From contig NZ_JBHUGF010000010.1 in assembly GCF_042681745.1 (NCBI RefSeq), forward strand, positions 372,001-436,000: a stretch of DNA of 64,000 nucleotides. The letters run 5' to 3'. The notes below the pieces were generated by a model, which had not been told where the DNA came from, ran no database searches, and worked only from the letters and a program-made list of their open reading frames with translations. A program made the position numbers and the translations under genes. Source of the stretch: Saccharibacillus nicotianae. GTDB lineage: Bacteria; Bacillota; Bacilli; Paenibacillales; Paenibacillaceae. Positions 1 to 7,976 of the stretch are shown here, piece by piece (position 1 is the first letter of the stretch; each line of letters opens with the position of its first letter).

Positions 1-1
1 T

Positions 2-709
2 AGATTGGCTGAAGCTAACTTACGTCTCGTTGTAAGTATCGCTAAGCGTTATGTAGGACGTGGAATGTTGTTCCTTGATTTGATCCAAGAAGGAAATATG
101 GGTCTGATCAAAGCGGTTGAAAAGTTCGATCATACTAAAGGATACAAATTCAGTACGTATGCAACTTGGTGGATTCGCCAAGCGATTACACGCGCGATTG
201 CCGATCAGGCAAGAACAATTCGTATTCCTGTGCATATGGTAGAAACGATTAACAAATTAATCCGGGTATCCCGTCAATTACTACAAGAATTAGGACGCGA
301 ACCTACACCAGAAGAAATCGCTGCTGAAATGGAACTAAGTGTTGAGAAAGTTCGCGAGATTATGAAAATTGCTCAAGAACCTGTTTCGTTAGAGACGCCT
401 ATCGGTGAAGAAGATGATTCTCACTTGGGAGACTTTATTGAAGACCAAGATGCTTTGGCTCCAGCAGATGCTGCTGCTTATGAATTGTTGAAAGAACAGT
501 TAGAAGACGTATTGGATACTTTAACAGAGCGTGAAGAAAATGTACTTCGTCTACGTTTTGGTCTAGACGATGGACGTACAAGAACGCTTGAAGAAGTAGG
601 TAAAGTATTTGGTGTTACGCGTGAACGGATTCGTCAGATTGAAGCAAAAGCACTTCGTAAGCTTCGTCATCCAAGCCGTAGCAAACGTCTGAAAGACTTC
701 TTAGAATAG
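2..709 (+). CDS. rpoD: RNA polymerase primary sigma factor (sigma-A), 3' part
   Basis: This is the C-terminal ~235 residues of the housekeeping sigma factor. The frame is open to the window edge (an Arg codon precedes the first TTG), so the TTG at 5 is not a real start and the 5' part lies outside. Region 2 (core binding and -10 recognition) is visible in RLAEANLRLVVSIAKRYVG and KFSTYATWWIRQAI. Region 3 follows (RIPVHMVETINKL), then region 4.2 with the helix-turn-helix VTRERIRQIEAKALRKL that reads the -35 element. The protein ends LKDFLE, as usual for RpoD. A strong terminator follows, so the gene closes its operon (dnaG-rpoD in relatives; not visible here). Identity is certain from family conservation. 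Confidence 0.97.
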   Translation, partial: RLAEANLRLVVSIAKRYVGRGMLFLDLIQEGNMGLIKAVEKFDHTKGYKFSTYATWWIRQAITRAIADQARTIRIPVHMVETINKLIRVSRQLLQELGREPTPEEIAAEMELSVEKVREIMKIAQEPVSLETPIGEEDDSHLGDFIEDQDALAPADAAAYELLKEQLEDVLDTLTEREENVLRLRFGLDDGRTRTLEEVGKVFGVTRERIRQIEAKALRKLRHPSRSKRLKDFLE

Positions 710-727
710 AATCATACAAAAAGAACA

Positions 728-764
728 GAGACCTTCTGCTTATAGCGGCAAGGTCTCTTTTTTT
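728..764 (+). terminator. Rho-independent terminator of rpoD
   Basis: An 8-bp perfect stem (gagacctt / aaggtctc) is followed by seven T. It lies 19 bases after the rpoD stop. Confidence 0.92.
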
Positions 765-984
765 ATATAATATGGTCATTCCTTTTTTTATCAGAAAGTT
801 CTCTTTATTACATATGTATTATGTAAGGGGTTTACTTTTGGCTCCAATTAAGCGATATATAACTATAGAAGAATAGAACAAGCTATAATAATAGCTGTAC
901 ACAAGTATGTAATAAACGGTTTTAATAAGCTGACAGAGTATAGATGGAGCAATTACCTAGTGATGAATAGGGAGTGGGAAAGTC

Positions 985-1809
985 GTGGATCGGGGGAAAC
1001 GGGAAGTCATTTTAGATGAAATTGAATACTGGCGTGAAAATCGCTTACTTCCAGGGCATTATTGCGATTTTTTAATGAATTTGTATGATGTGGATCAAGA
1101 GCGTAGCGACAAAAAAGTACTATCGATGAATTCATTGAAACAAGGAAATATTCGTACATGGTTTTTTACGTTTATCGTAGTCTGTTTTATTTGTTTAACG
1201 ATTTTGTATTTTGCTACTTTTCCATTTTTGGTGCAGTTGGTATGTATACCGTTATTTACAGCTCTATGTTATACTGGCGGAATTCGTTTACGTACGCGCA
1301 ATTCACTAGCATCAGCGTTTTTACTAGCTATAGGTAGTCTGTTAATGCTAGGACTGGGCATCTTTTTAATTCGTGAACAAGGAATCGATGAACGTGTATT
1401 TATAACCCTTCTAGTTTTGGGTTGTGCGCTTATTTGGTGTATACTCGGTTATATTATTTCAAGCCCTGTGTTATTGTATATAGGGTTTGGTGCTTTTGCA
1501 TTATTGTATGCTGGTTTCTTTGCTCAGGTTCAGCCTAGAGCTTCATGGTTGATGTTACAAGGACTATGGTTACCGGTTAGCTTGTTATTAATGTGGTTTT
1601 GCTGGCTGGTGCATCATCGTGGCAAAAAGATGGCGGCGGTTTATTTTACAAGCAGTCTGGCTATCTGGTTTATGCCAGAAATTGATGAAGTGTTTCTGCG
1701 TGGACAAATGCCGGAAGCTTTTGCACTATTTTGTATGGTGAAAGTAGCATTAATCTGTATTATTTTATTTGTACTTCGAAAAAAATGGATAGCGTGGGTG
1801 GCTGCATGA
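985..1809 (+). CDS. Multi-spanning membrane protein of unknown function
   Basis: GTG start with GGAGTGG 8-14 bases upstream; 274 aa. The first ~50 residues are soluble and charged (IEYWRENRLLPGHYCDFLMN). About seven to eight hydrophobic segments follow, so this is an integral membrane protein with a short cytosolic head. I do not recognise a named family. The soluble head followed by repeated TM pairs recalls DUF2157-type proteins, but that is only a resemblance. Its stop codon overlaps the ATG of trmK (ATGA), so the two are probably translationally coupled and co-transcribed. The ~275-base gap after rpoD should hold its promoter; I see no convincing consensus there. Confidence 0.8.
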   Translation: MDRGKREVILDEIEYWRENRLLPGHYCDFLMNLYDVDQERSDKKVLSMNSLKQGNIRTWFFTFIVVCFICLTILYFATFPFLVQLVCIPLFTALCYTGGIRLRTRNSLASAFLLAIGSLLMLGLGIFLIREQGIDERVFITLLVLGCALIWCILGYIISSPVLLYIGFGAFALLYAGFFAQVQPRASWLMLQGLWLPVSLLLMWFCWLVHHRGKKMAAVYFTSSLAIWFMPEIDEVFLRGQMPEAFALFCMVKVALICIILFVLRKKWIAWVAA

Positions 1810-2588
1810 AATTATCAACACGATTAACAAGAATTGCAGAGCAAATTCCGACAGGAAGCCGGTTGGCGGATATTGGTTCCGATCATGCCCTTTTGCCGGT
1901 TTTTGCTATGCGTAAAGGAATGATCACAGAAGCAATAGCAGGAGAAGTCAATGTAGGGCCTCGTGATGCGGCTCAGCGCCAAGTGAACGAAGCAGGTCTT
2001 AAAGAAAAGATCAATGTTAGACTAGGTAATGGACTTGCTGTAATTCAGCCGGGCGAAGTGGATGTAGTAACGATCGCAGGTATGGGTGGTGTATTGATCG
2101 TTTCTATCTTGTCCGAAGGATTAGATAAGTTAGAAGGGGTAAAGCGCCTTGTACTTCAACCAAATGTAGGCGAAGAAAATGTGCGTCGCTGGTTATTAGA
2201 ACATGATTGGTTTTTGAGTCATGAGCAAATTTTAGAAGAAGACGGACGTATTTATGAGATTTTGACAGCAGATCGTTTACCTGATGCAGTACAATTGAAT
2301 CAACAGTTGTATAAAGGTATAACGTTAACTTCTCATAATGAGACCGATTCGGTAAATGATTATCATGTGGATCGAGATAGTTTGCTACGTTTCGGGCCTT
2401 ATTTAATTCAAGAAGGCTCTTCGATTTTTCAACATAAATGGTCTCAAGAAATCCATAAGCTTGAAAAAGTAGCTGCTTCTACAGGTAAATCTGAAAATGA
2501 AGAAGCACAAGCCAAATCGGCTGCTTTTCGGCAACAACTGCAAACGGTGAAGGAGGTTCTATTATGCTTGCAAAAGGACAAACAGTAA
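1806..2588 (+). CDS. trmK: tRNA (adenine(22)-N1)-methyltransferase TrmK
   Basis: 260 aa, counted from the ATG that overlaps the previous stop. The track frame extends further upstream, but inside the preceding gene and without a Shine-Dalgarno. The Rossmann SAM-binding segment is clear: LADIGSDHALLPVFAM (about residues 21-36), followed by AIAGEVNVGPRDAA and VVTIAGMGG. These are the signatures of the TrmK/YqfN (COG2384) family, which methylates N1 of A22 in the D-loop of some tRNAs using S-adenosylmethionine. The gene sits between rpoD and the NIF3-like gene, the same neighbourhood as B. subtilis yqfN-yqfO, and overlaps the next gene by 25 bases. Confidence 0.93.
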   Translation: MKLSTRLTRIAEQIPTGSRLADIGSDHALLPVFAMRKGMITEAIAGEVNVGPRDAAQRQVNEAGLKEKINVRLGNGLAVIQPGEVDVVTIAGMGGVLIVSILSEGLDKLEGVKRLVLQPNVGEENVRRWLLEHDWFLSHEQILEEDGRIYEILTADRLPDAVQLNQQLYKGITLTSHNETDSVNDYHVDRDSLLRFGPYLIQEGSSIFQHKWSQEIHKLEKVAASTGKSENEEAQAKSAAFRQQLQTVKEVLLCLQKDKQ

Positions 2589-3679
2589 TTCAATATATGG
2601 AGCAATTTGCACCTAAAAGTATTGCTGTACCTGATGATCGAATTGGTCTGCAATTAGGAACACTTCAAAAAGATATTCGCAATATTTTGGTTGCGCTTGA
2701 TGTAACGGATGAAGTAGTAGATGAAGCGATAGCGCTTGATGTAGATTTGATTATTGCTCATCATGCGATTATTTTCCGTGCGCTCAAAAGTATTAATACC
2801 AGTACACCAATGGGAAAATTATATGAAAAGCTGATCAAGCATGATATAGCAGTCTACATTAGTCATACCAATCTGGATATAGCAGAAGGTGGAGTGAATG
2901 ACTGGATGGCAGATGCGTTAGGGATTCGTCATACTATTCCGATCGAACAGACATCTACTGATTCATTATTTAAATTAGTCACATTTGTGCCTGCTACTCA
3001 TGTAGAAGGTGTACGTAATGCAATAACTGCGGCTGGTGGCGGTCATATTGGTGATTATAGCCATTGTACGTTTGCTACAGAAGGAACAGGTACATTTCAG
3101 CCGGAAGCAGGCAGTGAGCCTTACATAGGCACTACAGGTACATTAGAATCTGTCTCTGAAATTCGATTAGAAACCGTTGTTCCTTCTAGCCTACGTAACA
3201 AAATTGTTCAAGCACTGATCAAGGCTCATCCGTATGACGAAGTGGCATACGATCTGTATCCATTGGCAGAAAGCGGCAAAGTATATGGTTTAGGTCGTGT
3301 CGGTAAATTGGATGCTCCGGTAAGTCTTGCGCAATTTGTAGATACAGTCAAACAAGGATTAGATGTATCGATTGTACGTGTGACAGGTGATCTGAACCGC
3401 ACAGTCAAAAAAGCGGCTGTACTGGGAGGATCAGGTAGTCGCTATGTAAATCAAGCTTTGTTCAAAGGTGCAGATGTGATTGTAACCGGAGATATCGATT
3501 ATCATACAGCACAGGACGCACTGATGGCTGGCATAGCGATTATTGATCCAGGTCATAATACAGAGAAGATTATGAAGTCAGGGCTTGCTGAAGTGATTAG
3601 TAAGCGTTTGGAAGCAGATAAATATGATACCAAAGTACATGCTTCTACGATTGATACTGAACCTTTTCAATTTGTATAA
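2564..3679 (+). CDS. NIF3-like dinuclear-metal protein (YqfO family)
   Basis: 371 aa, ATG preceded by AAGGAGG at 2550-2556 inside the end of trmK. The NIF3 fold is split. The N-terminal part (1-~125) carries the metal ligands HHAIIF (His66, His67) and SHTNLDIAEGGVNDW. A central inserted CutA1/PII-like domain (~130-235, HPYDEVAYDLYPL) follows, and the C-terminal part resumes at VGKL with DPGHNTE. The length with the insert matches Bacillus YqfO. Family members are annotated as GTP cyclohydrolase 1 type 2, but that activity is poorly supported and the cellular role is uncertain. The 25-base overlap with trmK suggests coupled expression. Confidence 0.9.
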   Translation: MLAKGQTVIQYMEQFAPKSIAVPDDRIGLQLGTLQKDIRNILVALDVTDEVVDEAIALDVDLIIAHHAIIFRALKSINTSTPMGKLYEKLIKHDIAVYISHTNLDIAEGGVNDWMADALGIRHTIPIEQTSTDSLFKLVTFVPATHVEGVRNAITAAGGGHIGDYSHCTFATEGTGTFQPEAGSEPYIGTTGTLESVSEIRLETVVPSSLRNKIVQALIKAHPYDEVAYDLYPLAESGKVYGLGRVGKLDAPVSLAQFVDTVKQGLDVSIVRVTGDLNRTVKKAAVLGGSGSRYVNQALFKGADVIVTGDIDYHTAQDALMAGIAIIDPGHNTEKIMKSGLAEVISKRLEADKYDTKVHASTIDTEPFQFV

Positions 3680-3858
3680 ACGTTAATCGGGTACAAAAGC
3701 TATGTGAATCTTTGTATGTAAAGATTTGAAGCCCTATACCTTGATGCGAATTATTGTGTGCTTCGCAAAATGTACTGTACGAAATACGTTGAATAGCTAA
3801 AGAATACAATCAAATGTACATTTTTGTAATCTGAACTTTTAAAAAGTGGAATGTATGC

Positions 3859-3887
3859 TTTACACTCTTATAGAATAATTATATAAT
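3859..3887 (+). promoter_or_regulatory. Sigma-A promoter of rnpB
   Basis: TTTACA (3859-3864), 17-base spacer, TATAAT (3882-3887). The predicted start is near 3894, about 12 bases before the P1 helix of the RNase P RNA. Confidence 0.88.
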
Positions 3888-3893
3888 GTGAAG

Positions 3894-4322
3894 TGTTGCG
3901 TTCGCGGAAAGCTAAACAGACAATCGCCGGTAACTTATCGTTACGGGAGGAAAGTCCGGGCTCCACAGGGCAGGGTGCTGGATAACATCCAGTCAGCGCG
4001 AGTTGAAGGATAGTGCCACAGAAATGGACCGCCGATGGCTGATTTCTTCGGAAATTATGCACAGGTAAGGATGGAACCGGGGTGTAAGAGACCCCGAGGA
4101 ACGCTGGTGACTTCGTTCCTGGTAAACCCCATCTGGAGCAAGACCTAAAGAGATACAGCTTTTTTTCGGAAAAGCAGCCTTTGCCCGAGGTGTATCGAGG
4201 TTGGTCGCTGGAGCCAAACAGTAATGTTTGGCCTAGATAGATGATTGTCGCCTAAAGTGGGAGGGTAGTTCCCGTCTGAACCACAAAAGGCACAGAACCC
4301 GGCTTACGAGAAGCTTTCCCCA
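3894..4322 (+). ncRNA. rnpB: RNase P RNA (M1-like, class A architecture)
   Basis: Catalytic RNA subunit of RNase P, which trims tRNA 5' leaders. The universal core is present: GAGGAAAGTCCGGGCTCCA near the 5' side, and ATAGATGATTGTCGCC with AGAACCCGGCTTACG near the 3' side. P1 pairs ggaaagct (3906-3913) with agctttcc (4312-4319), and P2 pairs agacaatc with gattgtc. The body reads like class A RNAs (E. coli M1): ACAGGGCAGGGTGCTGG, ACCGCCGATGGC, GGTAAACCCC and GGAGCAAGACC all occur in order. It does not resemble the B. subtilis class B sequence. The ends are estimated from P1 and the promoter. The reverse-strand ORFs crossing this gene are spurious. Confidence 0.95.
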
Positions 4323-4434
4323 CTAACGCTACCACTTTTTTTGTAAGAGTTGTAAATATCATTCATAAGCATGTATCATAATCCGATATAGAGTGGTAGA
4401 CACTCTGTACCGGTTGTATATCCGCTGGAAGAAG

Positions 4435-4474
4435 GCGGTGTGTCTTTCCATCTTTGGAGAGCACGCCGCTTTTT
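4435..4474 (+). terminator. Hairpin with T-tract downstream of rnpB
   Basis: Stem gcggtgtg / cacgccgc with one G-U pair, partly extended by weaker pairing, followed by TTTTT. It lies ~115 bases after the mature rnpB 3' end. It could end a longer rnpB precursor, or end a separate short transcript. The rest of the 4323-4768 gap shows a small 5-bp hairpin at ~4391-4405 and no convincing gene. Confidence 0.6.
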
Positions 4475-4768
4475 GATGCGATCAAAATGGTTCATCTTGT
4501 AACAAACTTGCTTCTTTGTAAAAATCGAAGTAATGTATATGATAATAAACCATTCATCGATGGGGATATTGGTGAGATTCCTTTTCACAAAAGCACGTTT
4601 TTAATAATTAAAATGTGGTTAAAATGAAGGTAAGAAGATTTTGTACACATCAGAGATACCATAAGTATTATTTTTGTGGTAGGATTGTAATTAAAAATCA
4701 GGGCAATGTCGTCTTTCTCAAGACACATCCCAGTCTCTAAGGAACCAATTTAAGGGGGAGCTACAGAC

Positions 4769-5269
4769 ATGTTAGCAGCGAATGTCCAAAAGTTAAGTGA
4801 AAGCACTAGGGAAAAATTGAAACCAGCAATTGAGAAGATGGAAGAGTTTTTAAATGAATACTCTTTACAGGCATTGACCGCTGAAAATGGCGTCGATAGT
4901 GTTGCTTTCTACAAAGGATTTTTGTCCGATTTACGTCATTTGCTTGTGTTTTCCGAAGTTTCTTACGAAAAATTAGGTGTAGTGATCCGTCGTGCAAATT
5001 TCGATATGGATTTTGCAGAAAAAGCACTTTATAATGCGTATCACCATTGTATCAATAGCTTTTTTTATCCCAAAAATGAGTGCTACTCTGAAGATGGACG
5101 TTATGCTTATACAGGTCAGGAAGCGATTCGTTTCCGTCAGACTCCTGTCAAACCGGTTCGAGACATTATTTTAGAAATCACCAAAATTTACGAAGAATTA
5201 CGCGATGATCTAGCTTACTACGAAAGTGATTATTTAACTCAACGTCGTATGAACCAGCGTCACGCTTAA
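4769..5269 (+). CDS. DUF3907/YpuI-like protein of unknown function
   Basis: 166 aa, ATG with AAGGGGGAG upstream. Soluble, no signal peptide or membrane segment, mostly helical and charged. The sequence (for example YKGFLSDLRHLLVFSEVSYEKLG and the conserved stretch FRQTPVKPVRDIILEITK) fits my recollection of the DUF3907 family, which includes B. subtilis YpuI. No function is established for it. Monocistronic: its own upstream gap and a clear terminator follow. The family assignment is from memory and should be treated as moderate. Confidence 0.7.
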   Translation: MLAANVQKLSESTREKLKPAIEKMEEFLNEYSLQALTAENGVDSVAFYKGFLSDLRHLLVFSEVSYEKLGVVIRRANFDMDFAEKALYNAYHHCINSFFYPKNECYSEDGRYAYTGQEAIRFRQTPVKPVRDIILEITKIYEELRDDLAYYESDYLTQRRMNQRHA

Positions 5270-5295
5270 TCTGATTTGATAGGAAATATCAAAAA

Positions 5296-5321
5296 AAGAT
5301 GTCCTTTAAGGGCATCTTTTT
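5296..5321 (+). terminator. Terminator after the DUF3907-type gene
   Basis: Stem aaagatgtcc / gggcatcttt (one G-U pair) around a short loop, followed by a T-run. The 430 bases from here to 5756 are A/T-rich. They hold an inverted repeat (aatagat-tacac-atctatt, 5471-5489) of operator-like size and a short 14-codon reading frame at 5644 that I do not believe. Confidence 0.85.
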
Positions 5322-5756
5322 ATTTGTTTACAGATATAATATAACGATAAGTGATATAAAATATTACATATAACAGGTGAGTACAGATGAGAATATGGTA
5401 GAATCTATGTTTTTTAAATAGAGATAAACTTTCTACCTGTCTTAATTATCGAACAAAAAATTGCGTTTAGAATAGATTACACATCTATTTAGAACTGTTA
5501 ACTTTAAAAATTTCACCAAATTGTTATTCACAAATGTAGCTTTTTGGACGAAAAGTATTATAGAGACTAATTTAGAGACAAGTTTTGACTATAATCATCA
5601 ACACAAAAGGAGATTGTTCCTATTTTGATAGGAAGATACAGTTATGAGTATTGTTTCTTATAGAATAGGCGTCTTTTTACAACTATAATCAATAGTATCG
5701 ATAGTATATAGATAACGGTGATGGAATACATTATATAGATGGGAGTCACGAGCAGA

Positions 5757-6605
5757 ATGCAAATTGATGCAAAAGTGGCAAAACAGTTAATAGAACTAAA
5801 ATATTTGAATACTTCTGGTGTAGGTAGTGCAGACCAAGTGACAGCCAATACCGATAATAGTAGCAAATTGTTTGATATGATGTTGCAACAAAATATAGGA
5901 ACAACAGCAGATACAAGTAGTTCTAATTTAAATCCAGTAAGTCTTGCTAGTGTTTTGCCTTCGGCTGCCAGTGTTGGCGATGTAGATGCAAGTTCTGTAA
6001 CAGGTAGCACCTATGGCGCAGGGCAAAGCGATCCATGGTATCAATTTGATCAACTGGCTCCTGTCGATCCGAGTACGTCTACAACAACAGCTAAAATAGA
6101 TACACCTCTTCCTTCTACAGGTACAGCAGGTATTGGAGGAGCAGATAGTTCTTCTGCTATCGCTGCAACAGGTACAGGTGCTAGTAAGCCAACAGCTTAT
6201 AACGACTTAATCAGTGCAGCTAGTAACAAATACGGTATTTCTGAATCATTGATCAAAGCTGTTATCGATACTGAATCTTCTTTTAACCCGAATGCAGGTT
6301 CTTCTGCCGGAGCAAAAGGATTAATGCAGTTGATGGACGGAACAGCCGCTGGATTAGGAGTAAGCAATTCTTTTGACCCGGCGCAAAATATAGATGGCGG
6401 TACCAAGTACTTGTCGTATCAGATCAAGCGTTATGATGGTAATGTGAAAACAGCACTTGCAGCATATAATGCAGGTCCAGGTCGATTACAACGTTTGGGT
6501 ATCTCTAATGATGAAGAACTTATGGCGAAATTAAGCCAATTGCCAAAAGAAACACAGCGCTATATCGGCAAGATTGAAAATGCTCAAGCCAAATACGAAT
6601 TATAA
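5757..6605 (+). CDS. Lytic transglycosylase (SLT domain)
   Basis: 282 aa from the ATG at 5757, chosen because GGGAG lies 11 bases upstream and the product then begins MQIDAKVAKQLIEL. An ATG 18 bases earlier lacks a ribosome site. Residues 1-~140 are a low-complexity Ser/Thr/Ala/Gly-rich linker with no signal peptide. The C-terminal ~130 residues are a complete SLT (goose-lysozyme-like) domain: YGISESLIKAVIDTESSFNP with catalytic Glu173, then SSAGAKGLMQLM, NIDGGTKYLSYQ, LAAYNAGPGRL and ETQRYIGKI. It should cleave peptidoglycan glycan strands, giving 1,6-anhydro-MurNAc ends. The absence of an N-terminal export signal is notable, as in the B. subtilis YjbJ type. Confidence 0.9.
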   Translation: MQIDAKVAKQLIELKYLNTSGVGSADQVTANTDNSSKLFDMMLQQNIGTTADTSSSNLNPVSLASVLPSAASVGDVDASSVTGSTYGAGQSDPWYQFDQLAPVDPSTSTTTAKIDTPLPSTGTAGIGGADSSSAIAATGTGASKPTAYNDLISAASNKYGISESLIKAVIDTESSFNPNAGSSAGAKGLMQLMDGTAAGLGVSNSFDPAQNIDGGTKYLSYQIKRYDGNVKTALAAYNAGPGRLQRLGISNDEELMAKLSQLPKETQRYIGKIENAQAKYEL

Positions 6606-6636
6606 TCATAATTAACGTTCATAGTAGCTAAGTACA

Positions 6637-6645
6637 TGGTATAAT
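6637..6645 (+). promoter_or_regulatory. Extended -10 promoter upstream of the desulfurase-thiI pair
   Basis: TGnTATAAT at 6637-6645 with only a weak -35. It is flanked by an inverted repeat aacgttc (6614-6620) / gaacgtt (6653-6659), a possible operator. Transcription from here would enter the hairpin at 6716-6758 before reaching the gene. Confidence 0.5.
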
Positions 6646-6715
6646 AGTACACGAACGTTTTAGCGATATAGAGATTTGATCATCATATATGAGTACGATA
6701 TATCAATATGAGATA

Positions 6716-6758
6716 GATCAAAAAGCGGAGCGTAGGTTCCGTTTTTTGATCTTTTTTT
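6716..6758 (+). terminator. Strong terminator or attenuator ahead of the cysteine desulfurase gene
   Basis: A 14-bp stem (gatcaaaaagcgga / tccgttttttgatc, one G-U) and seven T. It may simply end the transglycosylase transcript. Because a promoter-like sequence lies between that gene and this hairpin, it may instead be an attenuator (see findings). Confidence 0.9.
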
Positions 6759-6822
6759 GATAGCACTATTTTAAAATAATCATACAAATAAGCTAATAGT
6801 ATAGGAACGGGAGGAACAAACA

Positions 6823-7974
6823 ATGAGATATTTTGATTATGCGGCTACAACTCCTCCTTATCCTGAAGTCATACGATCGATGGCTGAGATGATGGAAAAG
6901 CATTTCGGCAATCCATCTTCTTTGCATCAGTATGGAGAAGCGGCAGACCGATTGGTTCGACATGCCAAAGAAGTCACTGCTCACATACTTGGAGTCAAGC
7001 CAAGCGAAATCATTTGGACATCAGGCGCTACAGAAAGTAATAATTTTGCTCTGAAAGGAGCAGCGCTACGAGGTGGACGTACACAAGGGCATATTATTAC
7101 TACTCGTATTGAGCATCCTTCGGTATATGAATGTTGTCGTCAATTAGAGCAGATTGGATTTGAAATTAGTTATATCGATCCTGCACCTGACGGAATCGTA
7201 TTATTAGAAGATATTCAAAATGCTTTACGAGCAGATACAATTATAGTGAGTATGATGCATGTGAACAATGAGACAGGAGCTGTTCAACCTGTTCAACAAT
7301 TAGCAGAATGGCTCAAAAAAGTACAACCCCGTACATTGATTCATGTTGATGGTGTACAAGGGTTTGGTAAATTACCGGTAGAATTAGTGAAATGGAATAT
7401 TGATCTATACAGCTTATCTGCTCACAAAGTAAGAGGTCCCAAAGGAACAGGATTATTATATATCAAACAAGGCACTGAACTTTTTCCGTTACTTGCAGGC
7501 GGCGGACAGGAAAATGGCTATCGCTCAGGGACAGAAAATGTAGCAGGTATTGTAGGTATGACCAAAGCATTACGTCTAGCGGCGACAGAACAAGTGTCAC
7601 TAGCCGAACGATTAACTTCTTTTAGCCAGTTGATAAAAACAGAAATTCAAGCGATAGATGGGCTAGTATTAACAAATCCTGCGATAGCAGCACCTCATAT
7701 TATTCATTTCTGTTATCCAGGGATGAAATCGGAAGTCATACTGCATAGTCTAGAACAGCAGGGCTGTATCGTATCTACGCAATCTGCTTGTTCTTCCCGT
7801 AAAGCTGAACCAAGTCGTGTATTGTTAGCAATGGGAATAGAGCGAGAACATGCTGCAAGTGGAATACGGATCAGCTTGGGCGATCAACATACCAAGCAAG
7901 ATATAGAACATTTACTCATAGCACTTCGTCAGACTGTTACACAGCTTCGCCCATTGGAGAGGAGAACCCTTTAA
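6823..7974 (+). CDS. Cysteine desulfurase (NifS/IscS family, NifZ-like partner of ThiI)
   Basis: 383 aa; ATG preceded by GGGAGG. PLP-dependent enzyme that removes sulfur from L-cysteine as an enzyme-bound persulfide. The PLP lysine is Lys202 in SAHKVRGPKGTG. The persulfide cysteine is Cys323 in STQSACSSRKAEPS. ATESNNFALKG and HVNNETGA, typical of the fold, are also present. The next gene, thiI, starts 3 bases after the stop. In B. subtilis the paired NifZ-ThiI system makes 4-thiouridine in tRNA, so that is the most likely role here, rather than general Fe-S assembly. The long Cys loop suggests a group II-independent, IscS/NifS-like enzyme. Confidence 0.93.
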   Translation: MRYFDYAATTPPYPEVIRSMAEMMEKHFGNPSSLHQYGEAADRLVRHAKEVTAHILGVKPSEIIWTSGATESNNFALKGAALRGGRTQGHIITTRIEHPSVYECCRQLEQIGFEISYIDPAPDGIVLLEDIQNALRADTIIVSMMHVNNETGAVQPVQQLAEWLKKVQPRTLIHVDGVQGFGKLPVELVKWNIDLYSLSAHKVRGPKGTGLLYIKQGTELFPLLAGGGQENGYRSGTENVAGIVGMTKALRLAATEQVSLAERLTSFSQLIKTEIQAIDGLVLTNPAIAAPHIIHFCYPGMKSEVILHSLEQQGCIVSTQSACSSRKAEPSRVLLAMGIEREHAASGIRISLGDQHTKQDIEHLLIALRQTVTQLRPLERRTL

Positions 7975-7976
7975 GT

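Noticed and set aside
3868..4217. Reverse-strand ORFs of 64 and 74 codons
   Set aside because: They lie antisense to the RNase P RNA, whose structure explains the sequence.
5644..5688. 14-codon ORF ahead of the transglycosylase
   Set aside because: Too short, poor ribosome-site spacing and no coupling to the downstream gene.
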